The translations under genes and the position numbers were made by a program. This document shows positions 1-8,063 of a DNA stretch of 64,000 nt, piece after piece; positions within the stretch are counted from its first letter, which is position 1, and every line of letters begins with the position of its first letter. The stretch comes from Bacillota bacterium (GTDB lineage Bacteria > Bacillota > Clostridia > Lachnospirales > Lachnospiraceae): assembly GCA_023421505.1 (NCBI GenBank), contig JAEZTJ010000066.1:21728-85727 (forward strand), in the 5' to 3' direction. The notes beneath the pieces were generated by a model. That model had not been told where the DNA came from, made no database searches, and was given only the letters and a program-made list of their open reading frames with translations.

Positions 1-33
1 ATGAACTAACATACTTCTTAAAAATTTTATATA

Positions 34-58
34 GAACATTGTTGGATAGGCAATGTTC
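34..58 (-). terminator. Hairpin downstream of the S1-domain gene, possible terminator
   Basis: Arms of 8 bp (34-41 and 51-58) enclose a 9-nt loop. Read on the minus strand the hairpin is followed by an A/T-rich run ending in five T residues, as expected for a weak intrinsic terminator of the S1-domain gene. The stem is short and only moderately GC-rich. Confidence 0.4.
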
Positions 59-76
59 AAGGTAATATTCTTAGAG

Positions 77-122
77 AAAGGCTTTGAGGAAATCTCCCTG
101 TTGGAAGATGCTCAAAGCCTTT
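77..122. terminator. 12-bp inverted repeat 3' of the S1-domain gene
   Basis: Perfect 12-bp arms (77-88 and 111-122) with a 22-nt loop lie 50 bp beyond the stop codon of the minus-strand S1-domain gene. Neither strand has a strong U tract directly after the stem, so it may act together with the hairpin at 34-58 or serve as a 3' stabiliser. The core is AAAGGCTTTGAG. Confidence 0.45.
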
Positions 123-171
123 ATTAAAGAATTTTATAGTTGTTTAACAAATAATTATTGTAGCATAAGAT

Positions 172-1185
172 TTAGCTAAGCTTAATATTTTTCAGTAAAG
201 CAGCGAGACCTGTGGTGGCTTCTTCTCCAGTTGTATAGGTAGAAGGAACTTCTTCTACGTCCTCAATTACGTCTTCCTTTTCTTCTACTGCTTTCATACT
301 CAGACTGATTTTGCCATCCCTTATATCGATAATCTTAACAGTAACCGCTTCGCCTTCTTTGATTACTTCATTAGGTGATTTAATTCTCCTGCCGCAAATT
401 TGTGATATATGGACAAGTCCGGATAAGCCTTCACCGATGTTTACAAATGCGCCATAAGGAGCGATTTTCTCAACGGTTCCGGTGGTTACGAGGCCTGCTT
501 GCAGCCGGGATATTTTACTGCGTTTATCTTTTTTCTCAAGATCGCGCTCTACTTCCTTACCTGAGAGAACCAGTTTTTTATCCTCAGCGGAAGCAGTAAT
601 TACGATGACATCCACTTCCTTACCAACCCAAGAGATTAAATCCTCAACATAAGTTAATGATAGCTGGGAAGCGGGAATAAAGGCACGTACACCATAAAGG
701 TAGGTTACTACGCCACCATTTACCGCCTGAGAAATTTTAACGGTAAATACTGTTTTACTATCTCTTGCTTCTATTAAATGCTCCCAGGCAAGAATATCAT
801 CGGCTCGTTTTCTTGAGAGCAGGATATTACCATGACCATCATCCTCTAAAAGTACAGTTGCCGATACTTCCTCACCTAGAGAGATATCCGCTTTAATAGA
901 AAAGCCGGGATCATTACTTAATTCCTCAAGCTTTATAATGCCCTCGGTATAATAGCCAAGATCAAGGATCACCTCTGCTTCGGAGATACCGATTACAGTA
1001 CCCTTTAAAATATCCCCTTCTTTAATTTTCTTAAAGGAACGGGCAATTTCCTCTTTAAAATCATCCATAGAGGGAATAACCTCAGGAGCTTCAAGGGTCT
1101 CGTTGTTTTCTTCTTCGGAGGCTATACTTTGTAATGGCATTTCCTCCGAAGCTAGTTTGTTTTCAATATTTAATTCGTCACTCAT
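172..1185 (-). CDS. S1 RNA-binding domain protein (ribosomal protein S1-like)
   Basis: Cytoplasmic RNA-binding protein of 337 residues with three consecutive S1/OB-fold units at about residues 57-127, 141-208 and 224-295. The third is the most canonical (GTVEKIAPYGAFVNIGEG followed by GLVHISQI). An acidic N-terminal tail of about 50 residues precedes the folds, and an acidic linker ends the protein. Bacterial S1 usually has four to six units, so this is a short Firmicute-type relative that may aid translation initiation or RNA handling rather than a full S1. The start at 1185 is preferred over the longer reading from 1215 because AAGGAG lies nine bases upstream. The gene stands alone, with hairpins beyond its stop codon. 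Confidence 0.85.
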   Translation of the reverse strand: MSDELNIENKLASEEMPLQSIASEEENNETLEAPEVIPSMDDFKEEIARSFKKIKEGDILKGTVIGISEAEVILDLGYYTEGIIKLEELSNDPGFSIKADISLGEEVSATVLLEDDGHGNILLSRKRADDILAWEHLIEARDSKTVFTVKISQAVNGGVVTYLYGVRAFIPASQLSLTYVEDLISWVGKEVDVIVITASAEDKKLVLSGKEVERDLEKKDKRSKISRLQAGLVTTGTVEKIAPYGAFVNIGEGLSGLVHISQICGRRIKSPNEVIKEGEAVTVKIIDIRDGKISLSMKAVEEKEDVIEDVEEVPSTYTTGEEATTGLAALLKNIKLS

Positions 1186-1419
1186 GTTTACTAACTCCTT
1201 TTCTGTATGTATCATATATCCTTAGTATACCACAGTTTCCTGTAAAAATTAAGATAACATTCTTTTAGGGCTTACTTTGTTATTATGAATTTAAATAATT
1301 ACAAAACGATATGGCATCACGAATTTAAAGATATAGATTACCCAAAATGACGAATCGCAAAATCTAAATAGGCTTATGACACTCTAATCCTATATTATGA
1401 ATGGAGAGGTACTTCTACC

Positions 1420-2157
1420 TTAAGATTCTCTGGTATAGATAAAAGAATTTCCCTTTTTACCTATGCGATTCACTGCACCTACATAGTGAAGGACGTGAAG
1501 CGCAGTTTGTGCCTGATGCATTGGAAGCCTGGATGCCTTCTTAAAATCTTTTGAGCTAAACTCTGTAGTTAAGCTTTCTGGTATTAGAAATTGATACTCC
1601 TCCAATTTAGAAATCGTAATCTCTTCTACAAGCTCAGTCGGGATTCGATCACACCTTGTAGAACCCTTCTTTTTATCCTGGCTCCAACCATCTAAAAAGC
1701 GGTACTCTTCTAAATTAATCATAAATATCTTAAGATTTAGATTGGAATCAGTAAGAAAATTTTTGATTTTATATAATTCTGCAAAGATAGAGTAAGGAGA
1801 TCCAAGCTTCGGAGATTTTCTTGGTGGACTAATTTCACCGGTTTGTGGATTAACCCAGCGAATCCATTTGATATGGGGGATAGGATATGCGATTGTTACC
1901 GGAGCGACAGCCAAAAAAGCCTGAAGCTTTCTGCGAAGCTTATCAAAGCTGCGGGTCTGTATTTCGATAATTTCGTTTCCCGTAAAGATGTCGGCAATAA
2001 ATCCGCTGATTTTTACTTCATGGCTCTTGGGATTGGGAGAAAGATAGCTCTTTAAAACGGAATGAACGGTTTTTTCACTTAAGGTTCCTATACCGTTCAT
2101 CCCTTGCTGTTGACCGATCACTTCATCACATACCTGCTCAAATAATTGCCTGTCCAA
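1420..2157 (-). CDS. Uncharacterised protein with nuclease-like core and C-terminal winged-helix-like region
   Basis: I do not recognise this 245-residue soluble protein by name. Around residues 48-72 the sequence VKISGFIADIFTGNEIIEIQ resembles the beta-hairpin of PD-(D/E)XK nucleases, with an Asp, then E-x-Q in place of the usual E-x-K, then a basic helix (RSFDKLRRKL). Residues about 180-245 look like a winged helix (SSKDFKKASRLPMHQAQTAL and a short hairpin). It has no signal peptide or membrane segment. It starts with TTG behind a weak GGGA; the next in-frame ATG (2100) lacks a better site. It is a single gene, so neighbours give no hint. A DNA- or RNA-binding role is inference only. Confidence 0.6.
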   Translation of the reverse strand: MDRQLFEQVCDEVIGQQQGMNGIGTLSEKTVHSVLKSYLSPNPKSHEVKISGFIADIFTGNEIIEIQTRSFDKLRRKLQAFLAVAPVTIAYPIPHIKWIRWVNPQTGEISPPRKSPKLGSPYSIFAELYKIKNFLTDSNLNLKIFMINLEEYRFLDGWSQDKKKGSTRCDRIPTELVEEITISKLEEYQFLIPESLTTEFSSKDFKKASRLPMHQAQTALHVLHYVGAVNRIGKKGNSFIYTRES

Positions 2158-2453
2158 TATTTATCCCGCTTTCTGTTATCAAAATCTATTACTAGAATAA
2201 TTGATTTATATAAGATTCGCAAGTAAAGAACGCAATTAATTTTATTCATATATTTTTTCATAATTCAAAGTATAATATATAGTTGCACTTGCTAAATGAG
2301 CTTATATAGATTTTCAAATGTATATTGGTATATATACGCAATTATTCTTTAGTTATTATTAAATAAAACAAATAGGTATTTGTTTCTTGATAATAATATA
2401 TTCGGTTCATGTATGTAGAAAAACGGTTAGATATAATGCAGGCGGTTTTAACC

Positions 2454-3554
2454 CTATCGGTAGAAATTTTGAGTAATAAAGGTTTTATATGAGCTTTCTT
2501 CATTATATTCAAACCCGACACCTAAATATCTAAATTTACTTTGCAGCATAACTTCCCTGTGGTTAGTAGAATTAAACCAACCGTGTGTTGAAAGTATGGC
2601 GGTTCCATAGCCGGCTATAATATTCTCTCCGCACGTAGAATAATATATTCCGGCCTCACGCATACGGTCACCAGGCTTCCTTCCAATCTGATTAATATGG
2701 CTGAAGAAATTATTTTGTGCCATATCTTTACTATGATTTCTGGATGAAAGTGCTACAGACGAGGACCAGGTCAATAAGGCCTGTTTGTTTCTTACCCGTA
2801 TAGAATTGGTTAAATCATAGACCATAAGCTCAATATTTCTGATTACGGTATCGGAATATTCCTTTTGTTTTACCTGTGTAGGCATTACATAGATACCAGT
2901 AACACTTTGGGTTCCGATCTTATCCATTAATATATTAACAGTATATTTGTCCGTTTTTTTCGTCAGGACCTCTTTCAACGTAAAAGAGCTCTTAAGGCTC
3001 TGATTTACGATTTGAAGATTTGACCCGGATTTAATACCATTATAATCAAAATCTGTAGAATCTGTGTAAAACCCAACTATTTTGTTCTCTTTTACGGCAA
3101 CAAAAAGTAATCTATTATAATTATTATTATAAATAAAATAATCAAAATCATATTCGGTTGTGTCAATCCGATTAGGTGAACCTAGCTTCAAAGTAAAGCT
3201 GTCAACACTTTCCCCTAAGGATAGGCTGCACCCTCGTACACTTAAGCTTTCCTCTGATAAAATCAAAGAATTAGTTGGAACGGGTGTCTCAAAATCGTTA
3301 TCTACTCCGGGTGTTACAGTTATAATATCCTCCAGATCATTTACTGTTGGAAGAGGGGTTACGCCCTCAATGCCACCTATATTCCCAGTGGGTTGTGGTA
3401 TATTAGATATTATTGCTGGAATAGTTGAAGCTGGTGAGGGACTCATCTGATTGATTACTGGCATCCCGGGTTTTGTGGCACAGGCTGTCAAGCTTTGGCT
3501 AATCAGTAAAATGCACAGAAGCAGAATACATCTATAGGTAGAATACCTTATCAT
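2454..3554 (-). CDS. Secreted CAP-domain (SCP/PR1-like) lipoprotein
   Basis: Exported 366-residue protein. A signal peptide ends in the lipobox LTAC near residue 25, followed by a Pro/Thr/Ser-rich linker (to about 100). A CAP-associated N-terminal domain follows (about 103-200, with LGSPNRIDTTEYDFDYFIY). The C-terminal CAP domain (about 240-360) keeps the usual blocks: SSRNHSKDMAQNNFFSH, CGENIIAGYG and THGWFNSTNHREVML. This architecture is common in spore-forming Firmicutes (YkwD-like), though its exact function is unsettled. The start has AGAAAGGA upstream. Anchoring on the outer face of the membrane is inferred from the lipobox. Confidence 0.9.
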   Translation of the reverse strand: MIRYSTYRCILLLCILLISQSLTACATKPGMPVINQMSPSPASTIPAIISNIPQPTGNIGGIEGVTPLPTVNDLEDIITVTPGVDNDFETPVPTNSLILSEESLSVRGCSLSLGESVDSFTLKLGSPNRIDTTEYDFDYFIYNNNYNRLLFVAVKENKIVGFYTDSTDFDYNGIKSGSNLQIVNQSLKSSFTLKEVLTKKTDKYTVNILMDKIGTQSVTGIYVMPTQVKQKEYSDTVIRNIELMVYDLTNSIRVRNKQALLTWSSSVALSSRNHSKDMAQNNFFSHINQIGRKPGDRMREAGIYYSTCGENIIAGYGTAILSTHGWFNSTNHREVMLQSKFRYLGVGFEYNEESSYKTFITQNFYR

Positions 3555-3749
3555 ACAGCATTCCTTTCTAGTCTCATAAATGAAGCGTTTTTTGTTAATT
3601 CTTGTAGTATTTCATGATTCTAGCATACTGCACATCAATTTACATTTCTGTATTATTGGCAGAGCTACCAATTGCTGCATTTTGTTAGGCTAGTAAGAGC
3701 TTGCTTTTATGCACTATTACATATAAATAAATAAAATAGATAAAAACTA

Positions 3750-3915
3750 TTGACATTTTTACTAAAGTTTGATAATCTATATAAGGTTAGTACGCGAGAA
3801 GGTATTATCCAGAGGAAGAAGCTGGGGAAGCGAGAGGGTAGATTGATAAAGAATAAGGTTGACTAAAACGTATATCCATGGCGATATACCTTTTTGGTCA
3901 ACCTTATTTGTTTTA
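3750..3915 (+). ncRNA. Candidate small RNA: orphan promoter plus intrinsic terminator
   Basis: A near-consensus promoter (TTGACA 3750-3755, 17-bp spacer, TAATCT 3773-3778) points rightward into a stretch with no ORF. About 70 bp beyond the predicted start (near 3785) is a strong nested hairpin: 12-bp arms 3852-3863 and 3897-3908, and an inner GTATATC/GATATAC stem, followed by TTGTTTTATT. Together they delimit a transcript of about 130 nt that ends just before the 3' end of the opposing capA-like gene. The hairpin could instead serve mainly as a bidirectional terminator for that gene. Confidence 0.35.
3852..3908. terminator. Bidirectional terminator
   Basis: A 12-bp perfect outer stem and inner 7-bp stem lie 12 bp beyond the stop codon of the minus-strand DUF4846-CapA gene. 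The rightward side has a T-rich tail (TTGTTTTATT) and the leftward side a weaker CTTTAT. Confidence 0.75.
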
Positions 3916-3919
3916 TTGA

Positions 3920-6043
3920 TTAATCGATAAACCAGGTTCCTAGAATTTGCTTAGCCAGATTTTTGATTTCTTCATACGTGATAGGGCCATTCTGAGCAAG
4001 CTCAGATACACTATGGAGCTTAGCGAGTGCTTCATTATAGTCCTTGAGTTTATAGATGGCATAATTATAATCCTTAGGGCCATTCTCGTAGTGTGTTACA
4101 ATCGGGGTAATAGATGCGTCGCTGATATAGGTTTCGTTTGAATTTTTTGTTATTGTAACCTTAGCCATACCGCCTAACATTCTGGGAGCTTCCTTCTGAT
4201 AGGACATAAAATTGCCTAGTGAATAATACACAAGCATACGATGGCCCACTTTAGCTTCTATCCACTCTACAGGTTCAAGTACATGGGGATGAGATCCAAT
4301 TATTAAATCCACTCCCTGTTCATAGAAAAAATCAGTTAGTTCTTTTTGTATTTTTGTAGGTTCGTATACATATTCAGTTCCCCAATGAGGAAATAAGATG
4401 GTGAAATCGGCCTCTTCCTCAGCTTTCTTTATATCCTCGGACATTTTCTTTTTATCCAGCATATTTATAAGATAAGGCATATTTGCAGGTAATTTATAAC
4501 CATTAAGTCCGTAAGTATAGTTAAGCATTGCTATTTTGATACCATTTTCTTCGATAATATCAATAGTATCACTTTCTTCTTTGGTCTTATTAATACCCAG
4601 AACTTTAATTTCAGGATGCTTATCCCAGTAAGCTAAATCATTTTCAACCCCCTGGTAACCCATATCCATAGCATGATTGGTAGCCTGAAGCACAACATCA
4701 AAGCCGGTATCTATCAAAGCGTCTCCAATCTCCGTAGGGGAATTGAAGCTAGGATAGCCGGAATATGCAAAAGCATTTCCTCCCAGAATGGTTTCCTGAT
4801 TAACTACCGCGATATCTGCATTCTCGATCTCTTCCTTTAAGTTAGTATATAGGTGATTATATTGATAGGTTCCATCAGATTGTTTCCCACTATCGACAAC
4901 TTGAATATGAATTAAATTATCACCGACGGCGAGAAGTGTAACCGAGGAGGAAGCTTCACTAGAGGGAAGCGTTGTATTAGCCATTGCAGGAATAGCACCT
5001 GGATGACTGCCGGCAATAGGTCTGGTATCAGAATAATCCAAAGAGGTGTTGGCTTCATTAAGAGTAAAGTCATTCCACCTCACCAGGGAGCCCTCTTCAA
5101 AGGTCCACTGGGGTGTTTCTATGGGGAAGGTTAGTTCGGAGGCATAGTACCAGGGATCCTCATTATGGAGCGGATTCTTAAGAATATGGAAATCCTGTGC
5201 TGGCATATAGCCCTGAGCGAGTAAAAAGCATTGATTGCCCTGCTTATTGGTAGCAGCGTCTACAACCAGAACGCAGTGACCGGGACTTCCACCCTGAAGA
5301 AAAATATCACCCGGTTTTAACTGGTCAATGGAAATTGGTTCGCACTCTTCTGACAACGATAAGGTGCCAGCATACATAAATACTTGATCTAAATATTTGC
5401 GAAATTCCTCGTAGGATGCATCATAACCCTTTGTCTTACTCCAGCTGACCTTATTTCCGTTTACAACGATCCGATATCCATCTCGCCATTTGGTATAGTT
5501 CATTAAAAAACCATTCGTAAGATGAAAGGAAATTTTTTCATATTCTCCTATTGACCAGTAGTATTCGGCATAAATTCTTAGGATGGAATCCGCGCACTGT
5601 TGAAGATCCTTACTGCCTGTGTCAAGCTCAAATATTGCTGAATGACCATCCTGATAGGATTTTGGTAATCCGTCATATTGCAGTACATCACTTCCATCTT
5701 TTTTAAGGGTTAAGCCTCTTAGGAATCCACATAGTTCTTCCTTTACAGAAGGGACTCTAAGAAAGCCTTCAGGTGGATTAATCCGGGTATCCATAGTTGT
5801 ACCGCTTTTATTTATTATGGTAAAAACTTCAGTAGATATTACTTCTTGTGTTTTTGTTGGTGCGGGCGAACTAGTTGGAGCTTGTACTGTCTTTGTTTTG
5901 TCCTCTTCCTTAACTATAACAGGAGGAGTTTTACGTTCATTAGACTGACAGGAGGTAAGGGGTAGTAATAATGCAATAAATATAAATAGGCTGATGCAAA
6001 TTTTTAATTTATCTAAGGTAAAGAATTTTATTAAATGCTTCAT
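3920..6043 (-). CDS. Lipoprotein fusing a DUF4846-like domain to a CapA-type phosphoesterase domain
   Basis: Exported 707-residue protein with lipobox LTSC near residue 32 and a Thr/Pro linker to about 70. Residues about 85-320 resemble DUF4846 (YDGLPKSYQDGHSAIF, LKPGDIFLQGGSPGHCVLVVD). Residues about 365-650 are a CapA/PgsA-type calcineurin-like domain: VGDNLIHIQV, NQETILGG, TNHAMDMGYQGVENDL, LFPHWGTEYVYEP and IGSHPHVLEPVEW. CapA-family proteins take part in poly-gamma-glutamate export or anchoring, but no pgsB/pgsC partners lie nearby, so a capsule role is not supported here. The N-terminal fusion is the unusual part. AAGGAG precedes the ATG. Confidence 0.85.
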   Translation of the reverse strand: MKHLIKFFTLDKLKICISLFIFIALLLPLTSCQSNERKTPPVIVKEEDKTKTVQAPTSSPAPTKTQEVISTEVFTIINKSGTTMDTRINPPEGFLRVPSVKEELCGFLRGLTLKKDGSDVLQYDGLPKSYQDGHSAIFELDTGSKDLQQCADSILRIYAEYYWSIGEYEKISFHLTNGFLMNYTKWRDGYRIVVNGNKVSWSKTKGYDASYEEFRKYLDQVFMYAGTLSLSEECEPISIDQLKPGDIFLQGGSPGHCVLVVDAATNKQGNQCFLLAQGYMPAQDFHILKNPLHNEDPWYYASELTFPIETPQWTFEEGSLVRWNDFTLNEANTSLDYSDTRPIAGSHPGAIPAMANTTLPSSEASSSVTLLAVGDNLIHIQVVDSGKQSDGTYQYNHLYTNLKEEIENADIAVVNQETILGGNAFAYSGYPSFNSPTEIGDALIDTGFDVVLQATNHAMDMGYQGVENDLAYWDKHPEIKVLGINKTKEESDTIDIIEENGIKIAMLNYTYGLNGYKLPANMPYLINMLDKKKMSEDIKKAEEEADFTILFPHWGTEYVYEPTKIQKELTDFFYEQGVDLIIGSHPHVLEPVEWIEAKVGHRMLVYYSLGNFMSYQKEAPRMLGGMAKVTITKNSNETYISDASITPIVTHYENGPKDYNYAIYKLKDYNEALAKLHSVSELAQNGPITYEEIKNLAKQILGTWFID

Positions 6044-6240
6044 GATGACTCCTTAAGAATGAATTTATCTATTCTAATATTTGACAGAATTTGTTCTAAT
6101 TATAACATGGTAAAGGATAAAATACTATCAAAAGGAGGAGGCATAGAGCATAACATGAATTATTGGAATAACATCTAGTTAAACGAATTTTATATAATAC
6201 AAAACATATAATAAAATAAATAAGTCAATTGGGGCTGCTT

Positions 6241-7563
6241 ATGAACATTCATGTAGTACAACAATCGGAAACAATATATTCCATTGCTGAATATTATGGA
6301 GTTGCGGTAGAGAGACTGATAATAGATAATGATTTAATAAATCATGATCATCTGGTAGTTGGGCAAGCTATAGTGATTACATATCCTGAGGCAATGTATA
6401 CAGTGAAAGAAGGAGATACGCTAGATAGTATTGCTGACTCTCAAAGTGTTTCCGTTATGCAGCTTTTAAGGAATAATCCTTTTTTATCAGATAGAGATTA
6501 CCTATATCCGGGAGAAGAATTAGTCGTAAGCTATAATACCGGGAGAAAGGTGAAGACAAACGGCTTTGTTTTTCCCTTTATATCTCATGATGTTCTTAAA
6601 AAAACCTTGCCAAGCCTGACCTTTCTTACAATATTTAATTATACTACAACAAAAGAAGGAGAGATTATTACCTATGGTGATGATACTATTCTTATAGAGA
6701 TGGCTAAGAATTATCATACTATCCCGCTTATGATGATATCCACCCTGGCTATACAAGGAGTGCCGAATATCGAAGCAGCGTATGAGGTATTACTTAATGA
6801 AAGAAAACAGGATATTAATATTGATTTGATGATAAATACTATTAAAACCAAAGATTATTATGGTGCAAATATTGTATTGTATTTTATCACAGAATCAAAT
6901 CAACATTTATATGAAAGCTTTATTAACAAAGTATCGGAGCGTTTCAAGCGGGAGGGCTATTTATTGTTTTTGACGATTAATCCCAATATAGAATATATGG
7001 ATAATGATATAGCCTTTCAAAAGATAGATTATTCAAAGATTTCACAGAGGGTGGATGATTTAACCTTTATGAGCTTTATTTGGGGGGGCAACTATGGCCC
7101 GCCTATGCCGGTAAGCTCTAATTATAGTATTGAAGTCTTTTTAAATTATATAATTAATATGGTTGACCCTGAAAGAAGTAATATCGGTATTCCGGTCATA
7201 GGCTACGATTGGGAACTGCCTTATAGGCCGGGAATATCAAAAGCATCCTCTATAACCATTAACTCAGCGATAAGTCTGGCGCTTGATATGGGCTCAGAAA
7301 TTCAATTTGATGAGATATCGAAGACACCGTTTTTTGAGTATTCTCTTTATAGTTTTGGAATGTATGAAGAGCATATCGTATGGTTTGAAGATGCCAGGAC
7401 AATTGATGCATTAATAAAGCTTATTGTGAATTATAAATTAAGCGGCTCAGGGATATGGAATATTATGATTTTTTTTGCACAGCTATGGTTAATTATTAAC
7501 TCTCAATTTGAGGTGGAAAAATTATTGCCTGAAAATCAAGAAGGCTTGTCAATAAATCTTTGA
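6241..7563 (+). CDS. Two-LysM, GH18-like protein (spore/cell-wall hydrolase family) with degenerate active site
   Basis: 440 residues from the ATG at 6241; the TTG at 6229 is less likely because the GGGG purine run fits the ATG. Two LysM repeats (about 2-47 and 51-97) bind peptidoglycan. The rest (105-430) is a GH18 barrel of the YaaH/SleL type, seen in FVFPFISHD, FMSFIWGGNYGPPMPVSS and IGIPVIGYDWELPY. The GH18 signature should read GxNxDxE, but here residues 208-214 read GANIVLY: the catalytic acid and its helper Asp are Tyr and Val. There is no signal peptide, as in many spore-coat members. It probably binds glycan without hydrolysing it; this is inference. Confidence 0.8.
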   Translation: MNIHVVQQSETIYSIAEYYGVAVERLIIDNDLINHDHLVVGQAIVITYPEAMYTVKEGDTLDSIADSQSVSVMQLLRNNPFLSDRDYLYPGEELVVSYNTGRKVKTNGFVFPFISHDVLKKTLPSLTFLTIFNYTTTKEGEIITYGDDTILIEMAKNYHTIPLMMISTLAIQGVPNIEAAYEVLLNERKQDINIDLMINTIKTKDYYGANIVLYFITESNQHLYESFINKVSERFKREGYLLFLTINPNIEYMDNDIAFQKIDYSKISQRVDDLTFMSFIWGGNYGPPMPVSSNYSIEVFLNYIINMVDPERSNIGIPVIGYDWELPYRPGISKASSITINSAISLALDMGSEIQFDEISKTPFFEYSLYSFGMYEEHIVWFEDARTIDALIKLIVNYKLSGSGIWNIMIFFAQLWLIINSQFEVEKLLPENQEGLSINL

Positions 7564-7588
7564 CAAAGTAAAATACGCATGGTATACT
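7560..7588 (+). promoter_or_regulatory. Sigma-A promoter for the metG T-box transcript
   Basis: TTGACA (7560-7565), 17-bp spacer, TATACT (7583-7588). The -35 box contains the stop codon (7561-7563) of the upstream gene. A perfect 10-bp inverted repeat, TGACAAAGTA 7561-7570 with its complement at 7585-7594, spans the promoter and could be an operator or a weak terminator. Confidence 0.8.
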
Positions 7589-7609
7589 TTGTCATAAATA
7601 AAGAGTAAA

Positions 7610-7930
7610 GGCTATGAAGAGAAGAGTAAGCAGTGGAAAGATTAACAGAGAACCCCGGGTAGCTGAGAAGGGGGAATGGAGTAGATCCGGTTTGTCATAA
7701 GAACAAATTCGTTGAAACTGCTGAAGATGGTCTTGGAGCTTCGCACCGAGGATGAATTTCTTAGGCTGCGACGGTAGCAACCGTTATGAATGCCCGCTGT
7801 AGTAGCATGCAGTGAAAGAGGTCTTTACCGGAAGATATACCAGAAGGTATACCAGAAGGTAGGGATAAATTAAAGTGGTACCACGGGAATATCTCTCGTC
7901 TTTAAATATTTTAAGGACGGGAGTTTTTTT
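7610..7930 (+). promoter_or_regulatory. T-box riboswitch, methionine specifier, upstream of metG
   Basis: Leader RNA that senses uncharged tRNA-Met and controls metG by antitermination. Stem I: GAAGAGAAGAGTA at the base, AGCAGT (7629-7634) pairing with ACTGCT (7717-7722), then GAAG and the specifier ATG at 7727-7729 in the internal loop. AGAGA and a distal loop (GGGTAGCTGAGAAG) are present. The T-box sequence GTGGTACCACGG is at 7875-7886; its TGGT bulge fits the discriminator A of tRNA-Met. The terminator is a 13-bp stem 7893-7905/7911-7923 followed by seven T residues. The leader is closed by the metG start 134 bp further on. Confidence 0.93.
7893..7930 (+). terminator. T-box-controlled terminator
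   Basis: A 13-bp stem with G-U pairs (7893-7905 with 7911-7923), 5-nt loop and T7 tract (7924-7930). It competes with the antiterminator formed around 7873-7900. Confidence 0.92.
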
Positions 7931-8063
7931 ATCGCTTTAAATATGGGAAGAATAGAATTAAAGCATAGAAATATACAATAGATCAATTTGTAATTAAATA
8001 ATTACGAAATGATATAGTTTTATAAATTACCTAAATTGTAATAAAAGAAAGGAAGGATAAAGA

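Noticed and set aside
7592..7780. 62-codon minus-strand ORF
   Set aside because: It overlaps the metG T-box leader in antisense; conserved RNA elements explain the sequence fully.
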